Assembly (NCBI GenBank): GCA_020796225.1 | Contig: CM036765.1 | Coordinates: 1,600,728-1,664,727, forward strand | Direction: 5' to 3' | DNA: 64,000 nucleotides | Source: Arion vulgaris | Taxonomy: Eukaryota; Mollusca; Gastropoda; Stylommatophora; Arionidae | Shown here: positions 1 to 12,333 of the stretch, piece by piece | Layout of the letters: every line of letters begins with the position of its first letter | Position numbering within the stretch: position 1 is the stretch's first letter | Made by a program: the position numbers and the translations under genes | The notes under the pieces: model-generated | What the model was told of the DNA's origin: nothing | Database searches by the model: none | Seen by the model: the letters and a program-made list of their open reading frames with translations, nothing else

Positions 1-300
1 ACATCAAGGAAAGCGCTGGAGACAATGTAACAACATCAAGGAAAGCGCTGGAGACAATGTAACAACATCAAGGAAAGCGCTGGAGACAATGATCAATAAT
101 TAGATAGTAACAACACCAAGGAAAGCGCTGGAGACAATGTGACAACATCAAGGAAAGTGCTGGAGACAATGTAACAACATCAAGGAAAGTGATGGAGACA
201 ATGTAACAACATCAAGGAAAGCGCTGGAGACAATGTAACAACATCAAGGAAAGTGATGGAGACAATGTAACATCAAGGAAAGTGCTGGAGACAATGAATA
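1..300. repeat. 31-32-bp minisatellite, cut by the window start
   Basis: About nine tandem units containing ATCAAGGAAAGCGCTGGAGA followed by CAATGTAACA. GCGCTGG alternates with GTGCTGG and GTGATGG. The array continues beyond the left edge. One unit is interrupted by an ATCAATAATTAGATAG spacer near 90. Confidence 0.9.
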
Positions 301-361
301 TAATCAACAAATAGATAATGAATATAATCAACAATTAAGAGCTTTCTGGAAAATACAAATT

Positions 362-430
362 ACCAAACACAGGATTTGAACCACAAACCGATATTTCTGA
401 CGTCATCCATTGTCTGACGTCATCCATTGT
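362..430 (-). other. tRNA-like B-box relic next to duplicated CRE-like motif
   Basis: The minus strand of 372-382 reads GGTTCAAATCC, a match to the RNA polymerase III B-box consensus, so this may be the head of a decayed tRNA-derived SINE. Immediately to the right a 17-bp unit is duplicated, so the palindrome TGACGTCA occurs at 398-405 and 415-422. No A box could be placed with confidence. Confidence 0.35.
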
Positions 431-474
431 CTAGTTCTACGGACTTTTCTGTAACACTTATATTCAAAAGCACA

Positions 475-565
475 TATATGTTTGTACTCTGCTATGATAA
501 ATGTCCATGTTTCACAATCATATGTTTGTACTCTGCTTTGATAAATGTCCATGTTTCACACCCAT
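475..565. repeat. About 42-bp unit duplicated twice
   Basis: Two near-identical copies of a segment starting TATGTTTGTACTCTGCT and ending ATGTCCATGTTTCACA lie head to tail, differing at a few bases. Confidence 0.8.
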
Positions 566-584
566 ATATGCATCTAAAGGTTTA

Positions 585-790
585 GAGAGGAAGAATTGAC
601 TTCACTGCACCAGGTTTAGCAATATAGTTGTGTCCTTGTGAACTGAAATCTCATGATATCTATGGAGAGTGTTGTACAAAGCACGAGCTCTGTAGCTCCA
701 GCAATGATCTTAAGGATCCCATGAACAAATGTGACTCGGTCTATATTCGACACCCACAAGCTTCAGACCGGCAGGTAAACGCCTTTACTT
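585..790 (-). mobile_element. SINE-A copy (tRNA-head SINE), reverse orientation
   Basis: The segment reads in order GAATTGACTTCACTGCACC, then TACAAAGCACGAGCTC and TGTAGCTCCAGCAATGATC, then GACCGGCAGGTAAACGCC. These blocks occur in the same order in the copies at 42430 and 22250 and reverse-complemented at 52346 and 52987. The tRNA-like head, on the right here, is decayed. This copy carries no internal array. Confidence 0.7.
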
Positions 791-985
791 CGTCATGAGA
801 CCCCCACCCCTTTCCAACACACACACACGCACAGACTCACACACACATACACACATGGTTATGTAGGCATTTTCTTAGAAGTTAGTCTGTTACTTTCTTT
901 CCTAGCAGTGTCCATACTGGTCCATGACCGTAGGCATTATCTCTATTACAGAGATCGACTGTCTACCGTCGTTTGAGACCATAAC

Positions 986-1035
986 CATTTACACGTAGAC
1001 AACAGCTTCTCATTTACACGTAGACAACAGCTTCT
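986..1035. repeat. 25-bp perfect tandem duplication
   Basis: CATTTACACGTAGACAACAG followed by CTTCT occurs twice head to tail. Confidence 0.9.
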
Positions 1036-1656
1036 AACAAATAATGGCTTTCATTTTCTGAATGATTGTTTTTCTCTAGTATAATATTGATATATTATTT
1101 ATTTAATAGCAACATCTACTTTCTGATTTTAGAGTCAGAATTCAAGTTTGTTGAAACCGTTGTCTTGTGTTTCAAGATTTCCACATTAATTGATGTTATG
1201 TTATATCTTGTTTGACGTGCACTGACCTCACCTAACCGTTGATAAAATATTTCTACATAGTCAACACTTTTAGTTACATATAAGCTGTGGCTGCATTTTG
1301 TGTGGCTACCCGCTGCCAGTATTATTTAATTATTTATAATTATATTCAGTACTTGTTATTCTCGGTATAACATGCGTATGTTATATTTGACTTAACGCTT
1401 CCGTGTGTCGGGAAAATGTTAGCTGCAAGAAAACTTCAGTATTGAATTATGTTAACCACATCTAGAACTATTCACGTGTCATGATGAATATCTAGTTACC
1501 GTTGAACTAATGTTCTATAGTTAGCAAACAATCTGTCACGAAAATATAGCATAGCATCAGCGACTCGTTTTCACACATTGTTGTGTATTGAAAGTGTCAT
1601 GTCTGTATTTGTATATTTGGTCAACAGTACTTAATTGCTTTGTGGACAAATAAAAA
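1036..1656. other. AT-rich stretch with nothing recognised
   Basis: No ORF, RNA or known repeat could be recognised here. It is one of the few non-tandem stretches in the left part of the window and would suit primer placement for sizing the array to its right. Confidence 0.6.
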
Positions 1657-4600
1657 GACATGAAGAACTGGAGAAGACTATCATGGAAGGAGACATGAAG
1701 AACTGGAGAAGACTATCATGGAAGGAGACATGAAGAACTGGAGAAGACTATCATGGAAGGAGGCATGAATGGAGACGACTATCATGGAAGGAGACATGAA
1801 TGGAGAAGACTATCATGGAAGGAGACATGAATGGAGAAGACTATCATGGAAGGAGACATGAATGGAGAAGACTATCATGGAAGGAGACATGAATGGAGAA
1901 GACTATCATGGAAGGAGACATGAATGGAGAAGACTATCATGGAAGGAGACATGAATGGAAAAGACTATCATGGAAGGAGACATGAATGGAGAAGACTATC
2001 ATGGAAGGAGACATGAATGGAGAAGACTATCATGGAAGGAGGCATGAATGGAGAAGACTATCATGGAAGGAGACATGAATGGAACAGACTATCATGGAAG
2101 GAGGCATGAATGGAAAAGACTATCATGGAAGGAGACATGAATGGAGACGACTATCATGGAAGGAGACATGAATGGAGACGACTATCATGGAAGGAGACAT
2201 GAATGGAGAAGACTATCATGGAAGGAGGCATGAATGGAGAAGACTATCATGGAAGGAGGCATGAATGGAGAAGACTATCATGGAAGGAGACATGAATGGA
2301 GACGACTATCATGGAAGGAGACATGAATGGAGACGACTATCATGGAAGGAGACATGAATGGAGAAGACTATCATGGAAGGAGGCATGAATGGAGAAGACT
2401 ATCATGGAAGGAGACATGAATGGAGAAGACTATCATGGAAGGAGGCATGAATGGAGAAGACTATCATGGAAGGAGGCATGAATGGAGAAGACTATCATGG
2501 AAGGAGACATGAATGGAGAAGACTATCATGGAAGGAGGCATGAATGAAGAAGACTATCATGGAAGGAGACATGAAGAACTGGAGAAGACTATCATGGAAG
2601 GAGACATGAATGGAGAAGACTATCATGGAAGGAGGCATGAATGGAGACGACTATCATGGAAGGAGGCATGAATGGAGAAGACTATCATGGAAGGAGACAT
2701 GAATGGAGAAGACTATCATGGAAGGAGACATGAATGGAGAAGACTATCATGGAAGGAGACATGAATGGAGAAGACTATCATGGAAGGAGGCATGAATGGA
2801 GAAGACTATCATGGAAGGAGACATGAATGGAGAAGACTATCATGGAAGGAGGCATGAATGGAGAAGACTATCATGGAAGGAGGCATGAATGGAGAAGACT
2901 ATCATGGAAGGAGACATGAATGGAGAAGACTATCATGGAAGGAGGCATGAATGAAGAAGACTATCATGGAAGGAGACATGAAGAACTGGAGAAGACTATC
3001 ATGGAAGGAGACATGAATGGAGAAGACTATCATGGAAGGAGGCATGAATGGAGACGACTATCATGGAAGGAGGCATGAATGGAGAAGACTATCATGGAAG
3101 GAGACATGAATGGAAAAGACTATCATGGAAGGAGACATGAATGGAGAAGACTATCATGGAAGGAGGCATGAATGGAGAAGACTATCATGGAAGGAGGCAT
3201 GAATGGAGAAGACTATCATGGAAGGAGGCATGAATGGAGAAGACTATCATGGAAGGAGACATGAAGAACTGGAGAAGACTATCATGGAAGGAGACATGAA
3301 TGGAGAAGACTATCATGGAAGGAGACATGAATGGAGAAGACTATCATGGAAGGAGACATGAATGGAGAAGACTATCATGGAAGGAGACATGAATGGAGAA
3401 GACTATCATGGAAGGAGACATGAATGGAGAAGACTATCATGGAAGGAGACATGAATGGAGAAGACTATCATGGAAGGAGACATGAATGGAGAAGACTATC
3501 ATGGAAGGAGACATGAAGAACTGGAGAAGACTATCATGGAAGGAGACATGAAGAACTGGAGAAGACTATCATGGAAAAAGACATGAATGGAGAAGACTAT
3601 CATGGAAGGAGGCATGAATGGAGAAGACTATCATGGAAGGAGGCATGAATGGAGAAGACTATCATGGAAGGAGACATGAATGGAGAAGACTATCATGGAA
3701 GGAGGCATGAATGGAGAAGACTATCATGGAAGGAGACATGAAGAACTGGAGAAGACTATCATGGAAGGAGACATGAATGGAGAAGACTATCATGGAAGGA
3801 GACATGAATGGAGAAGACTATCATGGAAGGAGGCATGAATGGAGAAGACTATCATGGAAGGAGACATGAATGGAGAAGACTATCATGGAAGGAGACATGA
3901 ATGGAGAAGACTATCATGGAAGGAGACATGAATGGAGAAGACTATCATGGAAGGAGACATGAATGGAGAAGACTATCATGGAAGGAGACATGAAGAACTG
4001 GAGAAGACTATCATGGAAGGAGACATGAATGGAGAAGACTATCATGGAAGGAGACATGAAGAACTGGAGAAGACTATCATGGAAGGAGACATGAATGGAG
4101 AAGACTATCATGGAAGGAGACATGAATGGAGAAGACTATCATGGAATGAGCCATGAATGGAGAAGACTATCATGGAAGAAGACATGAATGGAGAAGACTA
4201 TCATGGAAGGAGACATGAAGAACTGGAGAAGACTATCATGGAAGGAGACATGAAGAACTGGAGAAGACTATCATGGAAGGAGACATGAAGAACTGGAGAA
4301 GACTATCATGGAAGGAGACATGAATGGAGAAGACTATCATGGAAGGAGGCATGAATGGAGAAAACTATCATGGAAGGAGACATGAATGGAGAAGACTATC
4401 ATGGAAGGAGGCATGAATGGAGAAGACTATCATGGAAGGAGACATGAATGGAGAAGACTATCATGGCAGGAGACATGAATGGAGAAGACTATCATGGAAG
4501 GAGGCATGAATGGAGAAGACTATCATGGAAGGAGACATGAATGGAGACGACTATCATGGAAGGAGACATGAATGGAGAAGACTATCATGGAAGGAGACAT

Positions 4601-7489
4601 GAATGGAGAAGACTATCATGGAAGGAGACATGAAGAACTGGAGAAGACTATCATGGAAGGAGACATGAAGAACTGGAGAAGACTATCATGGAAGGAGACA
4701 TGAATGGAGAAGACTATCATGGAAGGAGGCATGAATGGAGAAAACTATCATGGAAGGAGACATGAATGGAGAAGACTATCATGGAAGGAGGCATGAATGG
4801 AGAAGACTATCATGGAAGGAGACATGAATGGAGAAGACTATCATGGAAGGAGACATGAAGAACTGGAGAAGACTATCATGGAAGAAGACGATTGGAGAAG
4901 ACTATCATGGAAGGAGACATGAATGGAGAAGACTATCATGGAAGGAGACATGAAGAACTGGAGAAGACTATCATGGAAGGAGGCATGAATGGAGAAGACT
5001 ATAATGGAAGGAGACATGAAGAACTGGAGAAGACTATCATGGAAGGAGACATGAATGGAGAAAACTATCATGGAAGGAGACATGAAGAACTGGAGAAGAC
5101 TATCATGGAAGGAGCCATGAATGGAGAAGACTATCATGGAAGGAGACATGAAGAACTGGAGAAGACTATCATGGAAGGAGACATGAAGAACTGGAGAAGA
5201 CTATAATGGAAGGAGACATGAAGAACTGGAGAAGACTATCATGGAAGGAGGCATGAATGGAGAAGACTATCATGGAAGGAGACATGAAGAACTGGAGAAG
5301 ACTATCATGGAAGGAGGCATGAATGGAGAAAACTATCATGGAAGGAGGCATGAATGGAACAGACTATCATGGAAGGAGACATGAATGGAGAAGACTATCA
5401 TGGAAGGAGACATGAATGGAAAAGACTATCATGGAAGGAGACATGTATGGAGACGACTATCATGGAAGGAGGCATGAATGGAGAAGACTATCATGGAAGG
5501 AGGCATGAATGGAAAAGACTATCATGGAAGGAGACATGAATGGAGAAGACTATCATGGAAGGAGACATGAATGGAGAAGACTATCATGGAAGGAGACATG
5601 AAGAACTGGAGAAGACTATCATGGAAGGAGGCATGAATGGAGAAGATTATCATGGAAGGAGGCATGAATGGAACAGACTATCATGGAAGGAGACATGAAT
5701 GGAGAAGACTATCATGGAAGGAGACATGAATGGAAAAGACTATCATGGAAGGAGACATGAATGGAGAAGACTATCATGGAAGGAGACATGAATGGAACAG
5801 ACTATCATGGAAGGAGGCATGAATGGAACAGACTATCATGGAAGGAGACATGAATGGAGAAGACTATCATGGAAGGAGACATGAATGGAACAGACTATCA
5901 TGGAAGGAGGCATGAATGGAACAGACTATCATGGAAGGAGACATGAATGGAGAAGACTATCATGGAAGGAGACATGAATGGAACAGACTATCATGGAAGG
6001 AGGCATGAATGGAACAGACTATCATGGAAGGAGGCATGAATGGAGAAGACTATCATGGAAGGAGACATGAATGGAACAGACTATCATGGAAGGAGACATG
6101 AATGGAGACGACTATCATGGAAGGAGACATGAATGGAGAAGACTATCATGGAAGGAGACATGAATGGAACAGACTATCATGGAAAGAGACATGAATGGAA
6201 CAGACTATCATGGAAGGAGGCATGAATGGAACAGACTATCATGGAAGGAGACATGAATGGAGACGACTATCATGGAAGGAGACATGAATGGAACAGACTA
6301 TCATGGAAGGAGGCATGAATGGAGAAGATTATCATGGAAGGAGACATGAATGGAAAAGACTATCATGGAAGGAGGCATGAATGGAACAGACTATCATGGA
6401 AGGAGACATGAATGGAAAAGACTATCATGGAAGGAGACATGAATGGAGAAGACTATCATGGAAGGAGACATGAATGGAACAGACTATCATGGAAGGAGAC
6501 ATGAAGAACTGGAGAAGACTATCATGGAAGGAGACATGAAGAACTGGAGAAGACTATCATGGAAGGAGACATGAATGGAACAGACTATCATGGAAGGAGA
6601 CATGAATGGAAAAGACTATCATGGAAGGAGACATGAATGGAGAAGACTATCATGGAAGGAGGCATGAATGGAAAAGACTATCATGGAAGGAGACATGAAG
6701 AACTGGAGAAGACTATCATGGAAGGAGACATGAATGGAAAAGACTATCATGGAAGGAGACATGAATGGAGAAGACTATCATGGAAGGAGGCATGAATGGA
6801 GAAGATTATCATGGAAGGAGACATGAATGGAAAAGACTATCATGGAAGGAGGCATGAATGGAACAGACTATCATGGAAGGAGACATGAATGGAAAAGACT
6901 CGCATGGAAGGAGACATGAATGGAGAAGACTATCATGGAAGGAGACATGAATGGAACAGACTATCATGGAAGGAGACATGAAGAACTGGAGAAGACTATC
7001 ATGGAAGGAGACATGAAGAACTGGAGAAGACTATCATGGAAGGAGACATGAATGGAACAGACTATCATGGAAGGAGACATGATTGGAAAAGACTATCATG
7101 GAAGGAGACATGAATGGAGAAGACTATCATGGAAGGAGGCATGAATGGAAAAGACTATCATGGAAGGAGACATGAAGAACTGGAGAAGACTATCATGGAA
7201 GGAGACATGAAGAACTGGAGAAGACTATCATGGAAGGAGACATGAATGGAACAGACTATCATGGAAGGAGACATGAATGGAAAAGACTATCATGGAAGGA
7301 GGCATGAATGGAGAAGATTATCATGGAAGGAGACATGAATGGAAAAGACTATCATGGAAGGAGGCATGAATGGAACAGACTATCATGGAAGGAGACATGA
7401 ATGGAAAAGACTATCATTGAAGGAGACATGAATGGAGAAGACTATCATGGAAGGAGGCATGAATGGAGAATACTATCATGGAAGGAGAC
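1657..7489. repeat. 5.8-kb minisatellite, 31-bp and 35-bp units
   Basis: About 180 head-to-tail units. The 31-bp unit contains GAAGACTATCATGGAAGGAG and ACATGAATGGA. A 35-bp form carries ACATGAAGAACTGGA instead. Variant classes (GAGACG, GAACAG, GAAAAG, GGCATG) are grouped and recur at distance, as in a multi-unit higher-order repeat: the rare variant TGAATGAAGA recurs at 2541 and 2948, about 13 units apart. The last unit runs directly into a LINE C-terminal reading frame at about 7484. ORFs of up to 104 codons here (for example 4892-5206) are by-products of the unit. Confidence 0.95.
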
Positions 7490-7650
7490 ATACCAACGAA
7501 AAGGACAAGAGAAAGAATACGGAGAAGATGGATTCACGATGTAACTGATGGTTTAAGCACCACAGCTGCAGAGGCGGGACATCTGGCATATTGAGAGAGA
7601 AATTCGAAGGACAGTTGGGGTGGTAAAGTTTTGCTCAGGACAAGCTATTT
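7484..7650 (+). pseudogene. Non-LTR retrotransposon C-terminal fragment
   Basis: Reading from 7490 in one frame gives IPTKRTRERIRRRWIHDV, then TDGLSTTAAEAGHLAY, a stop, then ERNSKDSW. The pattern of a basic run, RRWIHDV, a short linker with GLS..EAGHLA, and ER..SW is the usual extreme C-terminus of LINE reverse transcriptases, where RGRPRxRWIDDI, GLS and A.DR..WR are expected. This copy has an in-frame stop and no upstream RT domain, because the sequence to its left is the 31/35-bp array. It is a dead 3' end. The GATGATGA at 7650 could be the start of its tail. Confidence 0.65.
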
Positions 7651-7694
7651 GATGATGACTTAATTTTGGTTGTATTCAGCCTAACAGAGGTCAA

Positions 7695-7800
7695 TCTTCA
7701 GTTCTTTGTTTGTTTACGTTGGTATGTTCTTCTTAAACAAGTTAACTACTGTTTGTTTACGTCGGTGTGTTCTTCTCAGACAAGTTAACTACTGTTTGTG
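7695..7800. repeat. About 44-bp duplication
   Basis: Two copies of a unit beginning TGTTTGTTTACGTTGGTATG and ending AAGTTAACTAC lie in tandem, with about five differences. Confidence 0.8.
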
Positions 7801-7870
7801 ATCCCTGTGATTTGAACCGAGAACGTGAGTACGTCACACCACAGGGAGACCTCCACGGCATGTAGGACAG
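7800..7870 (-). other. tRNA-like SINE head relic
   Basis: On the minus strand GGTTCAAATCACAGGG matches a polymerase III B box. It is preceded by a GGAGGTCTCCCTGTGG segment resembling the start of tRNA-derived SINE heads. No body matching SINE-A to SINE-E was found. Confidence 0.35.
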
Positions 7871-8055
7871 AGACATCCATATTTCGGACGCCATTAGTTA
7901 TTGCATATTTTTGAATAGGACACACACTGATAGAGATGAATAACAAAGGTTTTGATCAACATAAAAATCACACTGTAACCCGTTCAATACCATGAACGTT
8001 ACATATTTCTGAACGCAATCGTTTTATGACACCATCATTCTTCTCACTCATAGAT

Positions 8056-8225
8056 TATGTGTTAGTTAAAGTTTGTTTGTATATTCATATATTCATATAT
8101 ATATATCTTCCAGGTGTTAGTTAAAGTTTGTTTGTATATTCATATATTCATATATATATATCTTCCAGGTGTTAGTTAAAGTTTGTTTGTACATTCATAT
8201 ATTCATATATTCATATATATATCTA
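8056..8225. repeat. About 54-61-bp unit, three copies
   Basis: GTGTTAGTTAAAGTTTGTTT, a run of TATTCATATAT, then ATATCTTCCAG is repeated three times. The last copy varies in the AT microsatellite portion. Confidence 0.85.
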
Positions 8226-8769
8226 TCTATGTTGCAGAATACTTGTAATATAATTGTTTGTTTTACTATTTATAGCTGTCATACAGACTTGTCAAATTTT
8301 GTACAACGGGAAAGTCGTCATCATCATCAGGTGTCGTGTGGGCTGGTATACATGATCATGGATCTCCAGAGATCTCTGTCTCTGGTGTTTGCTATCATCT
8401 CAGATATTGACGCTCTTCCTGCTACGAAGTTATGCTCTCCAAAAATGTCTTTCTCTGTCTTTCTCTCTTGTCTCCCCTCGATTTTACCAGTTGTCCGAAA
8501 AATGATGACTGCCTCTTTGTTATATTGATGATAAGCTTTCTCTATGTCTTGATCTCATTCAACACCTCAACAAGTAATCTATGTGGAAGGCTACTACATA
8601 GGCTAGTGGTGTGATTGACGCATATTTGTATGCCGCTGGAGTGGTTAATGGCACGCAAAGAGTGAAAGTAGCACACCTGATGATATAAAACAACGTGATA
8701 TCAGATCTGATTGGTAACAGGCAGAACGTTAGAGCATACTATTATCATTTTCCCAGTAGTGTGTCTTTA
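8226..8769. other. No recognised feature
   Basis: Open frames of 119 and 60 codons lie here (8169-8528 and 8432-8614), but they overlap in different frames, begin in the AT-rich repeat and show no domain or motif that I recognise. I treat this as non-coding. Confidence 0.5.
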
Positions 8770-9025
8770 AGAGCTCAATGGCTAACTGGGTAAGAAGTTC
8801 GCATTGCGTTTCAAACGTCGAAGGTTAGAATCCAGACTGCGTCGTACTGCTCACGAGTAAATATTTTCCAGATATTCCTAGTATTTTTGCCGGAACTACG
8901 GAGCCCGTGCTTTGTGAAACTTGTAATATATAGCCTTCCATTTCTGTTAAGAGGGACCGAGTCATATTAGAAACCCAGTGCAATCCTTTATCTTTAGATT
9001 CTTTAGTATCTTTGGTATTCAATTC
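8770..9025 (+). mobile_element. SINE-A copy, plus orientation
   Basis: The head has an A-box-like TGGCTAACTGGGTAAG and a B-box-like GGTTAGAATCC. The body blocks CCGGAACTACGGAGCCCG, TGCTTTGTGAAAC, AGAGGGACCGAGTCATAT and AACCCAGTGCAATCC follow in the order seen at 52346. A 43-bp array starts at its 3' end. Confidence 0.75.
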
Positions 9026-9261
9026 TGTTTGGTAAACTTGAGAACTAACTGTGATTGGTACTCAGTTCTCTTTGGTAAACTTGAGAACTAACTGTCTTTG
9101 GTTCTCAATTCTCTTTGGTAAACTTGAGAACTAACTGTCTTTGGTTCTCAATTCTCTTTGGTAAACTTGAGAACTAACTGTGATTGGTTCTCAGTTCTCT
9201 TTGGTAAACTTGAGAACTAACTGTCATTGGTACTTAATTCTGTTTGGTAAACTTGAGAAGT
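9026..9261. repeat. 43-bp minisatellite, about 5 units
   Basis: The unit contains TTTGGTAAACTTGAGAACTA then ACTGTCTTTGGTTCTCAATT. It begins directly at the 3' end of the SINE-A copy and ends at the start of the next array. Confidence 0.9.
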
Positions 9262-12200
9262 ATTTCTTGTTCCTCGTGTGCTACATCTTTCTTCTTGTTC
9301 CTCGTGTGCTACAGTTGTCTTCTTGTTCCTCGTGTGTTACAGTTTTATTTATGTTCCTCGTGTGTTACAATTTTCTTCTTGTTCTTCGTGTGCTACAGTT
9401 GTCTTCTTGTTCCTCGTGTGCTACAGTTGTCTTCTTGTTCCTCGTGTCTAGTTTTATTCTTGTTCCTCGTGTTTACAGTTTTATTCTTGTTCCTCTGTTT
9501 ACAGTTTATTTATGTTCCTCGTGTGTTACAGTTTTCTTCTTGTTCCTCGTTGCTACAGTTTCTTCTTGTTCCTCGTGTGCTACAGTTTTATTCTTGTTCC
9601 TCGTGTTGTCTTCTTGTTCCTCGTGTGTTACAGTTTTATTCTTGTTCCTCGTGTGCTACAGTTTTCTTCTTGTTCCTCGTGTGTTACAGTTTTATTCTTG
9701 TTCCTCGTGTGCTACAGTTTTCTTCTTGTTCCTCGTGTGCTACAGTTTTATTCTTGTTCCTCGTGTTGTCTTCTTGTTCCTCGTGTGTTACAGTTTTATT
9801 CTTGTTCCTCGTGTGCTACAGTTTTCTTCTTGTTCCTCGTTGTTACAGTTTTATTCTTGTTCCTCGTGTGCTACAGTTTTCTTCTTGTTCCTCGTGTGCT
9901 ACAGTTTTATTCTTGTTCCTCGTGTTGTCTTCTTGTTCCTCGTGTGTTACAGTTTTATTCTTGTTCCTCGTGTTGTCTTCTTGTTCCTCGTGTGTTACAG
10001 TTTTATTCTTGTTCCTCGTGTGCTACAGTTTTCTTCTTGTTCCTCGTTGTTACAGTTTTATTCTTGTTCCTCGTGTGCTACAGTTTTATTCTTGTTCCTC
10101 GTGTGTTACAGTTTTATTCTTGTTCCTCGTGTGCTACAGTTTTCTTCTTGTTCCTCATGTAGCTACAGTTGTCTTCTTGTTCCTCGTGTGTTACAGTATT
10201 CTTCTTGTTCCTCGTGTGCTACAGTTTTCTTCTTGTTCCTCGTGTTGTATTCTTGTTCCTCGTGTGCTACAGTTGTCTTCTTGTTCCTCGTGTGTTACAG
10301 TTTTCTTCTTGTTCCTCGTGTGCTACAGTTGTCTTCTTGTTCCTCGTGTGTTACAGTTTTCTTCTTGTTCCTCGTGTTGTATTCTTGTTCCTCGTGTGCT
10401 ACAGTTGTCTTCTTGTTCCTCGTGTGTTACAGTTTTCTTCTTGTTCCTCGTGTGCTACAGTTGTCTTCTTGTTCCTCGTGTTTACAGTTGTCTTCTTGTT
10501 CCTCGTGTTGTATTCTTGTTCCTCGTGTGCTACAGTTGTCTTCTTGTTCCTCGTGTGCTACAGTTGTCTTCTTGTTCCTCGTGTGTTACAGTTTTCTTCT
10601 TGTTCCTCGTGTGCTACAGTTGTCTTCTTGTTCCTCGTGTTTACAGTTTTATTCTTGTTCCTCGTGTGTTACAGTTGTCTTCTTGTTCCTCGTGTGCTAC
10701 AGTTTTCTTCTTGTTCCTCGTGTGCTACAGTTTTCTTCTTGTTCCTCGTGTGTTACAGTTTTATTCTTGTTCCTCGTGTGTTACAGTTTTATTCTTGTTC
10801 CTCGTGTGTTACAGTTTTATTCTTGTTCCTCGTGTGCTACAGTTTTCTTCTTGTTCCTCGTGTGCTACAGTTTTCTTCTTGTTCCTCGTGTGTTACAGTT
10901 TTATTCTTGTTCCTCGTGTTGTCTTCTTGTTCCTCGTGTGCTACAGTTGTCTTCTTGTTCCTCGTGTGTTACAGTTTTATTCTTGTTCCTCGTGTGTTAC
11001 AGTTTTCTTCTTGTTCCTCGTGTGTTACAGTTTTATTCTTGTTCCTCGTGTGCTACAGTTTTCTTCTTGTTCCTCGTGTGCTACAGTTGTCTTCTTGTTC
11101 CTCGTGTGCTACAGTTTTATTCTTGTTCCTCGTGTGTTACAGTTTTATTCTTGTTCCTCGTGTGCTACAGTTTTCTTCTTGTTCCTCGTGTTGTCTTCTT
11201 GTTCCTCGTGTTGTCTTCTTGTTCCTCGTGTGCTACAGTTGTCTTCTTGTTCCTCGTGTGCTACAGTTTTCTTCTTGTTCCTCGTGTTGTCTTCTTGTTC
11301 CTCGTGTGCTACAGTTGTCTTCTTGTTCCTCGTGTTTACAGTTTTATTCTTGTTCCTCGTGTGTACAGTTTCTTCTTGTTCCTCGTGTGTTACAGTTTTA
11401 TTCTTGTTCCTCGTGTGCTACAGTTTTCTTCTTGTTCCTCGTTGCTACAGTTGTCTTCTTGTTCCTCGTGTGCTACAGTTTTCTTCTTATTCCTCGTGTG
11501 TTACAGTTTTATTCTTGTTCCTCGTGTGCTACAGTTTTCTTCTTGTTCCTCGTGTGCTACAGTTTTCTTCTTGTTCCTCGTGTGTTACAGTTTTCTTCTT
11601 GTTCCTCGTGTGCTACAGTTGTCTTCTTGTTCCTCGTGTGCTACAGTTTTCTTCTTGTTCCTCGTATGTTACAGTTTTCTTCTTGTTCCTCATGTTGTCT
11701 TCTTGTTCCTCGTGTGCTACAGTTGTCTTCTTGTTCCTCGTGTGTTACAGTTGTCTTCTTGTTCCTCGTGTTTACAGTTTTCTTCTTGTTCCTCGTGTGC
11801 TACAGTTGTCTTCTTGTTCCTCGTGTGTTACAGTTTTATTCTTGTTCCTCGTGTGCTACAGTTGTCTTCTTGTTCCTCGTGTGCTACAGTTGTCTTCTTG
11901 TTCCTCGTGTGCTACAGTTGTCTTCTTGTTCCTCGTGTGTTACAGTTTTCTTCTTGTTCCTCGTGTGCTACAGTTTTCTTCTTGTTCCTCGTATGTTACA
12001 GTTTTCTTCTTGTTCCCTCGTTGCTACAGTTTTCTTCTTGTTCCTCGTGTGTTACAGTTTTCTTCTTGTTCCTCGTGTGCTACAGTTTTCTTCTTGTTCC
12101 TCGTGTGCTACAGTTTTCTTCTTATTCCTCGTGTGCTACAGTTTTCTTCTTGTTCCTCGTGTTGTCTTCTTATTCCTCGTGTGCTACAGTTTTCTTCTTG

Positions 12201-12297
12201 TTCCTCGTGTTGTATTCTTGTTCCTCGTGTGCTACAGTTGTGTTCTTGTTCCTCGTGTGCTACAGTTTTCTTCTTGTTCCTCGTGTGCTACAATTTT
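9262..12297. repeat. 3-kb minisatellite, 28-bp unit with short variants
   Basis: More than 100 units of TTCTTGTTCCTCGTGTGCTA plus CAGTTTTC. The variants are GTTGTC, TTTTATTC and a shortened form TTCTTGTTCCTCGTGTTG. The unit has no stop codon in the forward frames, which creates open frames of 1159, 1041 and 710 codons. Their residue composition (runs of CSSC, LVPR, FLFLV) is a translation of the repeat and not a membrane protein. Its right end lies about 25 bp from a LINE insertion. Confidence 0.95.
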
Positions 12298-12321
12298 ATA
12301 ATTATTCATTTTATTACTTAT

Positions 12322-12333
12322 ATATTAGTATCA
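12322..12333. repeat. Target-site duplication, left copy
   Basis: ATATTAGTATCA is repeated exactly at 13180-13191, bracketing the LINE insertion. Confidence 0.85.

Noticed and set aside
1036..1656. Promoter or TATA-like elements in AT-rich DNA
   Set aside because: Motifs of this kind occur by chance at this base composition, and there is no gene downstream to support them.
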